64,000 bases of DNA, taken from Shewanella sediminis HAW-EB3. GTDB lineage: Bacteria; Pseudomonadota; Gammaproteobacteria; Enterobacterales; Shewanellaceae. Both the position numbers and the translations under genes were made by a program. Positions 8,531 to 18,489 of the stretch are shown here, one piece after another (positions within the stretch are counted from its first letter, which is position 1; each line of letters begins with the position of its first letter). The notes under the pieces are model-generated. The model did not search any database, was not told the DNA's origin, and worked only from the letters and a program-made list of their open reading frames with translations. Where the stretch lies: NCBI RefSeq assembly GCF_000018025.1, contig NC_009831.1, forward strand, positions 372,001 to 436,000, given 5' to 3'.

Positions 8531-10606
8531 TTATGCCTGCACAAACTGCTCTCGATCGCCTAGCCAGCGCTGCACAATACCATCGACATTGTCCGGCGCT
8601 TGCTGCATGAGGTGAACGGCCAGTTTTTGAATATGAGGAATAAGGGCCTGATCTCGGATGAGATCGGCGATTTTCATATCGGCAATTCCTGTTTGCTTAG
8701 TGCCTAGCACCTCACCGGGACCTCTGATCTCAAGATCTTTTTGGGCAATGATAAAGCCATCGTTACTGTCTCTGAGCACACCTAATCGCTTGGTGGCGCT
8801 GGGCGAGAGTGGGGCTTTATACATAAGTACGCAGTGGCTGGCCACCGCGCCCCGGCCGACGCGGCCCCTAAGCTGGTGCAGTTGGGCTAAACCTAATCGC
8901 TCAGGGTTTTCGATGATCATCAAGCTGGCATTGGGTACATCGACTCCCACTTCGATGACGGTGGTGGCGACTAACAGATTCAGGTTGCCGGCCTTGAACT
9001 CGGCCATAATGGCTTGCTTCTCGGCGGACTTCATGCGGCCGTGAACCAAGCCTACCTTGAGCTCTGTGAGCATGAGCCTAAGCTCTTCGGCGGTATCTTC
9101 AGCGGCTTGGCACTCGAGTACCTCTGACTCTTCAATTAAGGTGCAGACCCAATAAGCCTGTCTGCCATCGTTAGTGGCGGCTTGTCTGACTCTTTCGATC
9201 ACTTCGTTGCGCCTCGAGTCCGACACGGCCACGGTAGCAACCGGCGTTCGCCCGGGTGGCAGCTCATCAATCACCGAAGTATCTAAGTCTGCATATGCCG
9301 TCATTGCCAATGTTCGTGGAATGGGGGTTGCGGTCATGATCAACTGATGGGGATGGAACCCTTGGGCTATCCCTTTCTCCCTGAGTCCTAAACGTTGATG
9401 AACGCCAAATCTGTGTTGTTCATCTATGATGATCAAGGCCAGTTTATTAAAGGTGACCTTCTCTTGAAAGATGGCGTGAGTACCTATCACCATATTGGCT
9501 TCACCACTCTCAATATCCATCAGAGATTGTGTTCTCGCCTTTCCTTTTAATTTTCCTGCCAACCAGCCAACTTTGAGTCCCAGGGGCTCAAACCATTGAG
9601 TAAAGTTCTCGGCATGTTGCTCCGCAAGGAGCTCGGTCGGAGCCATCATGGCGACCTGGTAACCATTTTCAATCGCCTGCAGGGCGGCCAAGGCGGCGAC
9701 TATGGTTTTTCCTGAGCCAACATCGCCCTGAACGAGACGCATCATAGGAAATGGCTTCTCCAGATCCGTCGAGATATCTGCTCCGACTCTTTGTTGGGCT
9801 CCGGTTGGCTTAAAGGGAAGCGATTTCAAAAATGGATTAAGCAGTTGCCCCGATGCAGGCATTAAGACGGCCTTGTCCCGATTACTGCGTTGACGCAGCT
9901 TCAACATACTTAGGTTATGGGCCAGCAACTCCTCTTGAATTAACCTCTGTTGCGCCGGGTGAGTGCCTTGTTCGAGTTCAAATAGGTTGACGCCGTTATG
10001 AGGTCGATGCAACAGCATTAAAGCAGCTTTTAAGCTCAAGTTATTGGGCTGAAGCTCCGGCGGTATCAACTCCTGCAGACCTCCCTCTTCGAGCAGGGCT
10101 AAGGCTTGCTCCGTCAGCTTTATCCAGCTGGCTTGTTTGAGGCCTTCGGTTGTCGGATAGACTGGCGTGAGGGTATCGCTCAAGGGAAGGTCGCTATTGG
10201 TCTGTACCAGCTTATATTCCGGATGAATGATCTCTGCCTGATGTTTTCCACGGCGAATTTCGCCATAGGCGCGAATGGTTAATCCATTCTCTAATCCATT
10301 TTTTTGTGCGACAGAGAAGTTGAAGAATCTGAGGGTGAGGCTGCCGGTGTCATCTCTCACGGTACAGGTCAGCATGCGCTTGCGGCCCTGAATAATCTGG
10401 CTGGATTGAATGACGGCTTCGATTGTACCGTAGTTACCAGGATAAAGTGAGGCGATGGGATAGATCTGGGTGCGATCTTCGTAACGCAGGGGCAGGTGAA
10501 ACAGCAGATCCTGTACCGTATGAATGCCGAGCTTAGCCAAGCGTTCGGCCATCTTCTTGGCAACGCCTTTAAGCTCAGTTACGGGAACAAGGTCGAGTCT
10601 ATTCAC
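8531..10606 (-). CDS. recG: ATP-dependent DNA helicase RecG
   Basis: 691 residues, the full family length. It has the N-terminal wedge/OB domain, then superfamily 2 helicase motifs: GDVGSGKT (Walker A), DEQHRFG (the DExH-type box), TATPIPRT (motif III), and LGLAQLHQLRGRVGRG (motif VI). RecG remodels stalled replication forks and Holliday junctions. The frame begins at a GTG (complement of 10604-10606). It lies in the same neighbourhood as trmH and spoT, the usual enterobacterial order, but is separated from trmH by the exchanger and acyl-CoA ligase genes. Confidence 0.97.
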   Translation of the reverse strand: MNRLDLVPVTELKGVAKKMAERLAKLGIHTVQDLLFHLPLRYEDRTQIYPIASLYPGNYGTIEAVIQSSQIIQGRKRMLTCTVRDDTGSLTLRFFNFSVAQKNGLENGLTIRAYGEIRRGKHQAEIIHPEYKLVQTNSDLPLSDTLTPVYPTTEGLKQASWIKLTEQALALLEEGGLQELIPPELQPNNLSLKAALMLLHRPHNGVNLFELEQGTHPAQQRLIQEELLAHNLSMLKLRQRSNRDKAVLMPASGQLLNPFLKSLPFKPTGAQQRVGADISTDLEKPFPMMRLVQGDVGSGKTIVAALAALQAIENGYQVAMMAPTELLAEQHAENFTQWFEPLGLKVGWLAGKLKGKARTQSLMDIESGEANMVIGTHAIFQEKVTFNKLALIIIDEQHRFGVHQRLGLREKGIAQGFHPHQLIMTATPIPRTLAMTAYADLDTSVIDELPPGRTPVATVAVSDSRRNEVIERVRQAATNDGRQAYWVCTLIEESEVLECQAAEDTAEELRLMLTELKVGLVHGRMKSAEKQAIMAEFKAGNLNLLVATTVIEVGVDVPNASLMIIENPERLGLAQLHQLRGRVGRGAVASHCVLMYKAPLSPSATKRLGVLRDSNDGFIIAQKDLEIRGPGEVLGTKQTGIADMKIADLIRDQALIPHIQKLAVHLMQQAPDNVDGIVQRWLGDREQFVQA

Positions 10607-10786
10607 TCACAATACCAATCTGATTAGTTGAGTGTAATCGTTTAGATAATACTCAATCACTGTGTTTATATACATATACTATCAGATAAACCGGCTATGG
10701 CAATCCTATGGGCGGTATTGTGGCTTAAACCTTGGCACTATCTCCTAGCCGGACGAGTCGTGCGGCCTTTGGGTAGAGGGTGAAGA

Positions 10787-11719
10787 CTAAGCTGTAGCTT
10801 GAGCCACGAGGTAGCCGATATATGAGATATATCCGGCTAATAGAATCCCCCCTTCCCGGCGACCGATCCTAAAACCCGACCAGGCGAAGGGTAAGATGAG
10901 GATTGCCAATAGCAGCATAACCATCAAATCAAGACTTTGTACTCCCCCGGCGGCAATGGGATGTATGAGTGCTGTGATACCCAATATGCCAAGAATATTG
11001 AATAGGTTTGAGCCGACAATATTGCCTATGGCTATATCACTCTCTCCTTTTCTCGCGGCCACAACCGAGGTGACAAGTTCAGGCATACTTGTTCCTATGG
11101 CGACTATGGTCAGCCCTATGATCACTTCGCTGATCCCTAAGGTTTTGGCTAACTCTACGGCGCCATCGACAAATAGGATCCCGCCTGTGACCAGCATGGT
11201 AATACCAAGGATTATCAGGACCACAGATAACAGCGGACTTTGTGGTCGTTCATCGATCTCTTCACTATTGCCCTCATTTCTTGAGCTGATATAGCTGAAG
11301 CCCAAATAGCCGACCAATAGCGTGGTGAGCAGGGCACCATCCCAGAAACTTAGGCCACCGTCGAGCAGTAAGCCCCAGAAAAGGAGTGAGGCGACAATCA
11401 TGATAGGAATGTCGCGTCTTACCATCTGAGATTGCACCTGGATGGGTCGGATTAAGGCGGTTATTGCCAAGATAAGGCCAATATTGGCGATGTTTGAGCC
11501 GATGACATTACCCAGTGCGATACCACTCTTGCCAGCGAGTGCAGACTTTAAACTTACGGCTAGCTCGGGTGCACTGGTACCAAATGCCACTATGGTCAAG
11601 CCGATAACCAGAGGTGCAATTCCCAGTCTCAGTGCGATAGCGCTCGCACCTCGAACCAAGGCCTCGGCACCGAGTGTTAATATTAGGAAACCGCCGATAA
11701 TGGACAGTAAAATGAGCAT
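10787..11719 (-). CDS. Calcium/sodium antiporter (CaCA family, YrbG-like)
   Basis: 310 residues and about ten membrane helices arranged as two homologous halves. Both alpha-repeats are visible: GTSAPELAVSLKSAL with GNVIGSNIANIGL in the first half, and GTSMPELVTSVVAA with GNIVGSNLFNILG in the second. These carry the ion-coordinating Glu and Asn residues. The two halves are joined by a short hydrophilic loop (SSRNEGNSEEIDERPQ). It is predicted to exchange cytoplasmic Ca2+ for Na+ or H+ across the inner membrane. Confidence 0.92.
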   Translation of the reverse strand: MLILLSIIGGFLILTLGAEALVRGASAIALRLGIAPLVIGLTIVAFGTSAPELAVSLKSALAGKSGIALGNVIGSNIANIGLILAITALIRPIQVQSQMVRRDIPIMIVASLLFWGLLLDGGLSFWDGALLTTLLVGYLGFSYISSRNEGNSEEIDERPQSPLLSVVLIILGITMLVTGGILFVDGAVELAKTLGISEVIIGLTIVAIGTSMPELVTSVVAARKGESDIAIGNIVGSNLFNILGILGITALIHPIAAGGVQSLDLMVMLLLAILILPFAWSGFRIGRREGGILLAGYISYIGYLVAQATA

Positions 11720-11835
11720 GCTTTTTCACCAGGATAATTTCAGGATGGCTAGCATAAGTATTTTGCCCGCACAGGCAATAAAAATAAGCGATGAGGGGAT
11801 TAAATTTCGTTAATTTTGAAGGTTCCCATAACAAA

Positions 11836-11859
11836 AAAGCATGCCCAATGGCATGCTTT
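11836..11859 (-). terminator. Intrinsic terminator of the acyl-CoA ligase gene
   Basis: Perfect 10-base stem AAAGCATGCC/GGCATGCTTT with a four-base loop, followed on the minus strand by a run of T. It lies about 30 bases after the acyl-CoA ligase stop codon and before the exchanger gene, so the two are separate transcripts. Confidence 0.85.
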
Positions 11860-11890
11860 AAATAAGGTAACTAAGAGTGGCTGCTAAAGG

Positions 11891-13558
11891 TTACAGCTCC
11901 TCTTCCCAGCGAACCTTGCCTCCACGGATCCCATCTACTCTTTCACTGAAACGTTTTTCTAACACATGGCGTTTTATCTTCAGTGTCGGAGTTAATACGT
12001 CATTATCGACGTCCCATGGTTCAGAGACGACAATTATTGCATCTAAGGTCTCATGGGACTCCAGGTTAGGGTTGATGCTGTCCAGCGTCGCCTTCAAGGA
12101 GGTGCGTACCTCCTCTCTTGGCTGCAGTGATGCGCCCTCGGAGAGTTGTACCAGGGCTATAGGATGGGGCAGACCCGAACCTATGACACAGAGCAGCTCT
12201 ATATGAGGATCCTGGGCAAGCTTGCGCTCAATAGGTACCGGCGCGACATACTTTCCTTTGGACGTTTTAAAGTTATCTTTTACCCGCCCGGTAATGGTGA
12301 CACAGCCATCGTTGTCGATTTCACAAAGATCGCCGGTATGGAAGTAACCATCGGGATCGAAACAGGCTGCGGTCATCTCAGGTTGTTTATAGTAACCCGT
12401 CATCAATCCCGGACTCTTAACCAACAGTTCTCCGGACTCAGTTTGTTTAATGGAGCATCCCTCGATTGCGCGGCCGACTGTGCCGATTTTAGCGGGATCG
12501 AATGGGTAGTTGATAATCGAGTAGGCACTGTTCTCTGTCATGCCCCATGCTTCACTGATGTTGAGTCCTATCTTGTGATACCAGGCGATCAGAGACGGTG
12601 GAATAGGCGCCGAGCCAGAACCTAGCAGGTGGCAGTGCTCTAACCCCAGACCCTCATGGATCTTCTTCTTAACGATATTATTGAGGATCGGCACCTTAAG
12701 CAGAAAATTGAGCTTCTTATAGCCGATCTTCTCTATAATGTTTTGCTGAAACAGGCTCCACAGCCGTGGGACAGAGAAGAAGACCGTGGGTCTTGCGCGT
12801 TGAACATCGGTGACAAAACTATCGAGACTCTCAACAAATGCGACGCTGCTGCCGGAATAAAATGAGGAGCCCTCCATCGCAACGCGTTCGGTAATATGCG
12901 CCAGGGGCAGATAGGAGATCAGCCTGTCTTCAATGTCCGTTTTCAGATCCCGGACCACAGCCTTACAGGTCCAGCCATAACTGGCGAAGTTCAGTATCGC
13001 ACCCTTGGGCTTGCCGGTTGACCCCGAGGTGTAGATCAGGGTCATGGTCTGATCCGGTGTCGCGAAGGGCGCATCGATTAGAGGTTGGCCCATTTCGAGC
13101 AGGCTGTCCCACTGGTATTGTGCCGGCATAGTGTCGTAGGGCATTGCCATTCTAAGGATATCACCACCTACGCCAGCTTCCTGATCGGCCCAATAATCCA
13201 GCTTGCCGATAAAGATGGCTTTCGCTTCACTGTGCTCGAGGACATAACGTATGGTGTCTGCGTTGGCCGTGGGATAGATGGGAACGCTAATGTACCCCCC
13301 ATGCATCAGGGCGAGATCGGTAATAAACCATTCGGCGCAGTTTTTCGATAATACCGCGACCTTATCACCGGGCTTTAACCCTAAGTGTCTCAGTGCACCG
13401 GCTATCTGTTGCATCTTCTGCTGAACTTCTACCCAGCTAAAATCTTTATATTGACCATTGATGGGTTGTCTCAGGTAGGTGTTGTTACCGAGCTTGTCGA
13501 CCCAATGGGCTAGCATCTCTACAGGGGTTTTAATTGTCGATTCCATCAGCGATTCCAT
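11891..13558 (-). CDS. Long-chain fatty acid--CoA ligase / AMP-binding synthetase
   Basis: 555 residues, with all adenylate-forming motifs: LIYTSGSTGKPKGA near residue 174, SEAWGMTENSAY, YFHTGDLCEID and the hinge GRVKDNFKTSKGKYVAP. The sequence resembles the long-chain acyl-CoA synthetases (FAA1/FadD15 group) more than the FadD of beta-oxidation. It would activate fatty acids to acyl-CoA at the inner membrane. Alternative Met starts at residues 1 and 5 cannot be separated. It has its own terminator and sits alone between trmH and the exchanger gene. Confidence 0.9.
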   Translation of the reverse strand: MESLMESTIKTPVEMLAHWVDKLGNNTYLRQPINGQYKDFSWVEVQQKMQQIAGALRHLGLKPGDKVAVLSKNCAEWFITDLALMHGGYISVPIYPTANADTIRYVLEHSEAKAIFIGKLDYWADQEAGVGGDILRMAMPYDTMPAQYQWDSLLEMGQPLIDAPFATPDQTMTLIYTSGSTGKPKGAILNFASYGWTCKAVVRDLKTDIEDRLISYLPLAHITERVAMEGSSFYSGSSVAFVESLDSFVTDVQRARPTVFFSVPRLWSLFQQNIIEKIGYKKLNFLLKVPILNNIVKKKIHEGLGLEHCHLLGSGSAPIPPSLIAWYHKIGLNISEAWGMTENSAYSIINYPFDPAKIGTVGRAIEGCSIKQTESGELLVKSPGLMTGYYKQPEMTAACFDPDGYFHTGDLCEIDNDGCVTITGRVKDNFKTSKGKYVAPVPIERKLAQDPHIELLCVIGSGLPHPIALVQLSEGASLQPREEVRTSLKATLDSINPNLESHETLDAIIVVSEPWDVDNDVLTPTLKIKRHVLEKRFSERVDGIRGGKVRWEEEL

Positions 13559-13803
13559 AATTATTATTGTTAAAATCAGGCCGAACAGAATAGTTCTTTT
13601 TATATGTGTTCGATATCTGTTCGACTACGTCTTTGAGTATGGCGAAAAATGTGATCTATGACAAATTCTTTGGAGAATAAATAGTTGGAGGGCTAAAGCA
13701 AAAAGTAGAAATTGAGGGGAAGGGGCTTTTGAGGATATGAGTTGTGACTGTTCGGGTCGTTCAGGTGTGTCTGGCCGACCCGTTAACAGAGCTTCAAATA
13801 GGT

Positions 13804-14499
13804 TTACTTGACTGCTTTTTGTGGTGACCGCATCCTTTCCCACCAGGCTGCGTCTGCGACAATCTGTCCCAACGCATCTACCTTAGGATAGGGGATGCTT
13901 TTACGTCGGCAGGCTTTAGCATAAATCGGATGACCCTGTTCGAACAGTTTTACCTGGCAGTAGTCTTCATCGAGTCTGCGCTGGCCGTACATTCCCGCAG
14001 CCTCTCTCTGACGCTGCGCCTCATACATGATGAGAGCCGATGCTACCGATACATTCAGGGATTGGACCATGCCTATCATAGGTATGATGATATGTTGATC
14101 GGCCGCAGCGATCCCCTCCGGACTCACGCCATCTCGCTCATTACCTAAGATAATGGCGGTGGGGCGTGTATAGTCAATCTCGCGAAAATCTACCGCATCT
14201 TCAGAAAAATTAGTCGCCAGAATTTGCATTCCCTGAGCACGAAACTGCGTCTGGGCCTCGTCCATATGATCATGCCTGATGGTCTTGACCCACTGCTGGC
14301 TACCCGAAGCTGTATTGCCAGAGACACGCATATCAAGATCTGGCCAGATGGCGTGAACTTGATGGATCCCCACGGCATCGGCGGTACGTATGACCGCGGC
14401 GATATTATTGGTCTTATGGACTTTATCGAGGCAGAGGGTGAGATCTGGCTGGCGGTTGTCTAGCATCTCATTGATGCGTGCAAAGCGTTCTGGACTCAT
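13804..14499 (-). CDS. trmH: tRNA (guanosine(18)-2'-O)-methyltransferase TrmH
   Basis: 231 residues of the SPOUT family. The knotted C-terminal cofactor site shows AIILGNERDGVS, IIPMIGMVQSLNVSVASAL; the N-terminal half has KVHKTNNIAAVIRTADAVG with the catalytic Arg. It methylates the 2'-hydroxyl of G18 in the tRNA D-loop. It lies downstream of ridA and spoT in the same orientation, the usual gammaproteobacterial neighbourhood. Confidence 0.95.
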   Translation of the reverse strand: MSPERFARINEMLDNRQPDLTLCLDKVHKTNNIAAVIRTADAVGIHQVHAIWPDLDMRVSGNTASGSQQWVKTIRHDHMDEAQTQFRAQGMQILATNFSEDAVDFREIDYTRPTAIILGNERDGVSPEGIAAADQHIIIPMIGMVQSLNVSVASALIMYEAQRQREAAGMYGQRRLDEDYCQVKLFEQGHPIYAKACRRKSIPYPKVDALGQIVADAAWWERMRSPQKAVK

Positions 14500-14529
14500 G
14501 GCTTACTTCTAATAGGTTTAAATAACAAA

Positions 14530-14547
14530 AGGGCGCCGCAGCGCCCT
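14530..14547 (-). terminator. Intrinsic terminator after ridA
   Basis: GC-rich stem GGGCGC/GCGCCC with a four-base loop, followed on the minus strand by TTTTGTT, lying about 20 bases past the ridA stop codon and just before trmH. It should separate spoT-ridA from trmH. Confidence 0.8.
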
Positions 14548-14566
14548 AACTGTGCAGAGATAGAGA

Positions 14567-14950
14567 TTAAATCTCCATGACTCCATCCATCTCAACCAGA
14601 GAATCTTTTGGTAATTGCTTAACTCCGATAGCGGCGCGAGCAGGATAAGGCTGAGAGAAGTAACGTTCCATGATCTCATTCACGGTAGCGAAGTGACTCA
14701 AGTCAGTCATGAAGATATTGAGTTTAACGATATCGCTGAGTGAGCCACCCGCCGCCTCACAAACTGCAGTAAGGTTTTCAAATACCTGGACCACTTGCGC
14801 TTCAAACTCATCGCTGACCATCTGCATAGTTTCCGGATTCAGTGGGATCTGACCCGAAAGGTAGACGGTGCTACCAACTCTTACGGCTTGAGAATAGGTG
14901 CCGATCGCTTGTGGAGCTTTATCTGTGGCGATGATGATTTTTTCTGCCAT
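14567..14950 (-). CDS. ridA: RidA family reactive imine deaminase
   Basis: 127 residues, the full family length. It shows the YjgF/RidA signatures [39 protein letters not shown] and [21 protein letters not shown]; the Arg of PARAA binds the substrate carboxylate. The enzyme hydrolyses the reactive enamine/imine products of PLP enzymes such as threonine dehydratase. It is placed 89 bases downstream of spoT. Confidence 0.95.
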   Translation of the reverse strand: MAEKIIIATDKAPQAIGTYSQAVRVGSTVYLSGQIPLNPETMQMVSDEFEAQVVQVFENLTAVCEAAGGSLSDIVKLNIFMTDLSHFATVNEIMERYFSQPYPARAAIGVKQLPKDSLVEMDGVMEI

Positions 14951-15039
14951 AACACTCTCTCTGTTTTGTTAACTAACTATCGATTAGGAATTTAACGCTT
15001 ACAAAACTAAATGAATACGAAACTCAGTCATTCCGAAGT

Positions 15040-17145
15040 CTAGCGATTACGGGATGTACGTAATACTTCAGGTAATACTCTGATGCGTCGCATCACGTTG
15101 GCCAAGTGAATTCGGTCTCTGACTGAAACGCGCAGATTGATGAGGAAGACTCTGCCATCACGCTCTTCGGTGCTGAGATTGTGAATATTGGCGCCTTCGG
15201 CGGCAACAATCGAGGTGATTTTAGCCAAGGCTCCTTGATGATTCACTATCTCTACTCGCAAGTTCGCCTGGTACTCGACGCCCTCTGCGCTGTCCCATTG
15301 GACTGGAATATATTTATCCGGCTCACCCTGATAACCACGAATATTGGCACAACTTTCCATGTGTACGACCAGGCCTTTGCCCGGGCTAACGTGGGCGATG
15401 ACGGCATCGCCGGGGATTGGGCGACAACAGTTGGCAAAGGTCACCAGCATGCCTTCGGCGCCTCTGATCGGCATCATGTTGGAGTCTTTATCTTCGTGCT
15501 GCTCTATCTGATCGCCACGAAGTCGCTGAGCGATAACAATGCTCATGGCATTGCCTAAGCCAATATCGGCCAATAGCTCATCTAAGGTGTTATGTTTGGT
15601 GTCGTTGACGACGCTGTCGATCTGTTCGGCCGAAATAGTATCTAACTTAGTTTCGCCCAATGCATGATTTAACAGACGCTTACCCAGTGCTACCGCGTCG
15701 ACCTCTTTGAGGCTCTTCAATATCTGGCGGATCTTAGCGCGAGCCTTACCCGTAACAACAAAGTTCAACCAGGCGGCATTGGGCCTGGCCCCCTTGGCCG
15801 TAATAATTTCAACGGTTTGCCCCGAGATCAATGGCTGGCTAAGTGGATAGGCCTGACGATTCACGCGCGCGCCGACACAGGTATTACCCACATCGGTATG
15901 AACTTCATAGGCAAAATCGACGGGTGTTGCACCGACGGGAAGTTCGAGAATGCGCCCTTCGGGAGTAAAGACATAGATCTCTTCAGGGAAGAGCTCGGTC
16001 TTAAAGTTTTCGACGAATTCGAACGAGGTACTGGCGCTCTGCTGCAATTCCAGCAGGCTCTGCATCCACTTACGGGCACGGACTTGTGTCGTGGTCCCTT
16101 GTTCTGCGGAACTGCCTTTCTTGTAGACCCAATGTGCCGCAACCCCTTTATCAGCCATCTGGTCCATATCTTCGGTACGGATCTGTATCTCAACGGGTAC
16201 AGCGTGAGGACCAAACAATGAGGTATGCAAGGATTGGTAACCGTTGGCTTTAGGGATAGCGATATAATCTTTGAAACGTCCCGGGCGAGGCTTGTATAGC
16301 CCATGCATAGCACCCATGACGCGGTAACAGGTGTCTATGGAATCGACAATTACGCGGAAGGCATAGATATCCATCACTTCCTGGAATTGAAGTTCCTTGC
16401 TACGCATCTTGTTATAGATGGAGTAGAGATTCTTTTCTCGGCCCTTAACGGTGCCCTGCAATCCGGTGTCTTCGAGGCGAGTATGCACCGCGGCCTCGAT
16501 GCTTTGGATCAGCTCTTTACGATTGCCTCTGGCGGCTTTAACCACCTCTTTAAGCACACGGTAACGCATTGGGTAATAGGCTTGAAAGCCTAAGTCTTCC
16601 AGCTCTATCTTGATATTGTGAATACCGAGACGATTAGCGATGGGTGCATAAATTTCGAGGGTTTCTCTGGCAATACGGCGACGTTTATCGGGTCTGAGTG
16701 CTCCGAGTGTGCGCATATTGTGAGTGCGATCGGCTAATTTAATCAGGATAACTCGAATATCTTGAGTCATTGCCATCATCATCTTACGGAAGTTTTCGGC
16801 CTGGGCTTCTTTCTTATCGCGGAATTTTAGCTTATCGAGTTTGGAGACGCCTTCGACCAGCTCGGCGATGGATTCACTGAAAATCTCAGCGAGCTCCTCT
16901 TTGGTAACCGGTGTGTCTTCAATGGTGTCGTGCAGGAGGGCAGCCATAAGCGTCTCATGATCGAGACGCATATCGGCCAGGATGCGGGCTACCGCAACCG
17001 GGTGTGTGATATAAGGTTCACCACTTGTGCGCATTTGACCTTCATGGGCATCACGCGCCACCTGATAGGCCTGCTTGAGTAATTCTACCTGATCAGGTTC
17101 TAAATAACCCGATGCAGACTCCTTGAGACCTTCAAACAGATACAA
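15040..17145 (-). CDS. spoT: Bifunctional (p)ppGpp synthetase/hydrolase SpoT
   Basis: 701 residues, essentially E. coli SpoT length. Domains in order: HD hydrolase (HPVAVARILADM...ALLHDTIEDT near residue 70), RelA/SpoT synthetase (YRVMGAMHGLYKPRPGRFKDYIA, NGYQSLHTS), TGS (EIYVFTPEGRILELPVGATPVDFAY), a CCRPIPGD zinc-finger-like segment, and a C-terminal ACT domain. It starts at TTG (complement of 17143-17145) with AAGGAG upstream, as the MYLFEGLKE start resembles the known SpoT N-terminus. It follows rpoZ by 13 bases and is probably cotranscribed with gmk and rpoZ. Confidence 0.97.
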   Translation of the reverse strand: MYLFEGLKESASGYLEPDQVELLKQAYQVARDAHEGQMRTSGEPYITHPVAVARILADMRLDHETLMAALLHDTIEDTPVTKEELAEIFSESIAELVEGVSKLDKLKFRDKKEAQAENFRKMMMAMTQDIRVILIKLADRTHNMRTLGALRPDKRRRIARETLEIYAPIANRLGIHNIKIELEDLGFQAYYPMRYRVLKEVVKAARGNRKELIQSIEAAVHTRLEDTGLQGTVKGREKNLYSIYNKMRSKELQFQEVMDIYAFRVIVDSIDTCYRVMGAMHGLYKPRPGRFKDYIAIPKANGYQSLHTSLFGPHAVPVEIQIRTEDMDQMADKGVAAHWVYKKGSSAEQGTTTQVRARKWMQSLLELQQSASTSFEFVENFKTELFPEEIYVFTPEGRILELPVGATPVDFAYEVHTDVGNTCVGARVNRQAYPLSQPLISGQTVEIITAKGARPNAAWLNFVVTGKARAKIRQILKSLKEVDAVALGKRLLNHALGETKLDTISAEQIDSVVNDTKHNTLDELLADIGLGNAMSIVIAQRLRGDQIEQHEDKDSNMMPIRGAEGMLVTFANCCRPIPGDAVIAHVSPGKGLVVHMESCANIRGYQGEPDKYIPVQWDSAEGVEYQANLRVEIVNHQGALAKITSIVAAEGANIHNLSTEERDGRVFLINLRVSVRDRIHLANVMRRIRVLPEVLRTSRNR

Positions 17146-17158
17146 GTGGATATACTCC

Positions 17159-17443
17159 TTATATTACGTTGTTACGACCTTCAGCAATCGCAGCAACAGC
17201 AGCAATTTCTGCCGCTTCACGTTCACGAACAGTTTGGCGCTCATCGGCATCCAAAGTGTCAGCAGTGACTAAACCTAATTCGATTTCGCGAAGAGCGATA
17301 ACCGTAGGCTTGTCGTTCTCTTCTTCAACCATAGGGTCTTTACCCTGCACAGCGATTTGGCGAGCACGACGCGCTGCAACCAGGATCATATCAAAACGGT
17401 TGCCGATTTGGTTTACGGCGTCTTCTACAGTTACGCGAGCCAT
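17159..17443 (-). CDS. rpoZ: DNA-directed RNA polymerase omega subunit
   Basis: 94 residues from the ATG at complement 17441-17443 ([29 protein letters not shown]), the universal N-terminus of omega; a longer frame reaching 17491 adds residues that are not part of the family. The omega subunit aids assembly of RNA polymerase and contributes one of the ppGpp-binding sites. It sits between gmk and spoT, the conserved order. Confidence 0.97.
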   Translation of the reverse strand: MARVTVEDAVNQIGNRFDMILVAARRARQIAVQGKDPMVEEENDKPTVIALREIELGLVTADTLDADERQTVREREAAEIAAVAAIAEGRNNVI

Positions 17444-17499
17444 GTATGGAACTCCAGTGTTAGGATGAAAAAATGACGCAAAATTGTACATGATGACAG

Positions 17500-18123
17500 C
17501 TAGTCTGCCAACAGATCTTTAATCATATCATTTTGAGCATGAATTTGGCCAGCACCAGTTAAGCGTTGGCTGCGAATAATGGCGATTAAATCGGCGAGGG
17601 CGGTATCGAAGTCATCGTTAATAATGATGAAGTCGTATTCAGCATAATGTGAGATCTCTGATGCGGCTTGCGCCATACGGCCTGCGATGATCTCATTGCT
17701 ATCCTGACCTCGACCCGCCAGGCGGCGTTCTAATTCGGCTCTCGAAGGCGGTAAAATAAATACCCCTATGGATTCAGGCATCAATTTCTTAACCTGCTGA
17801 GCCCCTTGCCAGTCGATATCGAGAAACACATCGATACCTTCATTAAGGGTCTGCTCGATAACTCTGCGCGATGTGCCATAGTAGTTACCGAACACTTCGG
17901 CCCACTCGAAAAACGCGTTTTCTTCAATTAATGCTTTGAACTCTTCGACAGTAACAAAATGGTAGTGTTGGCCATTCACTTCACCGGGGCGCGGCTGGCG
18001 CGTGGTATGAGACACAGAAACTTGCTTGTCAGTCGGTTTATCTTTCAATAGTGCCGATATCAGTGAAGACTTACCCGCACCACTCGGTGCCGATACGATA
18101 AATAGGTTTCCGCGTGCGGTCAT
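17500..18123 (-). CDS. gmk: Guanylate kinase
   Basis: 207 residues. The P-loop [14 protein letters not shown] is at residues 8-21, followed by [20 protein letters not shown], the GMP-binding segment, and [11 protein letters not shown]. It phosphorylates GMP to GDP and is the first gene of the gmk-rpoZ-spoT group. 57 bases separate it from rpoZ. Confidence 0.97.
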   Translation of the reverse strand: MTARGNLFIVSAPSGAGKSSLISALLKDKPTDKQVSVSHTTRQPRPGEVNGQHYHFVTVEEFKALIEENAFFEWAEVFGNYYGTSRRVIEQTLNEGIDVFLDIDWQGAQQVKKLMPESIGVFILPPSRAELERRLAGRGQDSNEIIAGRMAQAASEISHYAEYDFIIINDDFDTALADLIAIIRSQRLTGAGQIHAQNDMIKDLLAD

Positions 18124-18489
18124 TTGCTAAGTATCCAAAAGGTGAAAACGAAAGGTTGCCCGCATTTACGGGTGATCCGGATATTATACAGCCTAGCAAG
18201 GGCGTGGCGCTAGTGTCAGTTTACTTCAATTAAGATCTGCCTCAGGCACTTTTTATGAAGCAGTAGGGGAGTCAGATGTTACTGCAAACGGAGAAAGAGA
18301 TCCGGCAGCTGAATTTTTCAAGCTGGCACTGACTTTGAGAGAGAAATTGGTTAGTCTGTTAGCAGTTAAAGCTGGTTATTTAGCTGAGGCCAAAGTGATA
18401 TTTTGATATCGAGGCATTTTTTGGGCGTTTATTGCGCCGTTTAAGCTAGTTATTTCCCATTCGAAAGTTATTGTTAGGTATCGAAATTC
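18124..18489. other. Intergenic region between gmk and the membrane protein gene
   Basis: 366 bases between divergent genes; it must hold both promoters. A 69-codon frame without ATG or GTG start is open at 18198-18406 on the plus strand and ends in a plausible protein-like helix (AAEFFKLALTLREKLV), which could be a gene remnant, but there is no further support. Confidence 0.3.

Noticed and set aside
13625..13843. 72-codon frame on the minus strand overlapping the end of trmH
   Set aside because: Overlaps the conserved C-terminus of TrmH, has no family resemblance and no ribosome site; a chance frame.
18198..18406. Open frame of 69 codons without start, upstream of the membrane protein gene
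   Set aside because: No ATG or GTG and no recognised homology; mentioned only within the intergenic entry.
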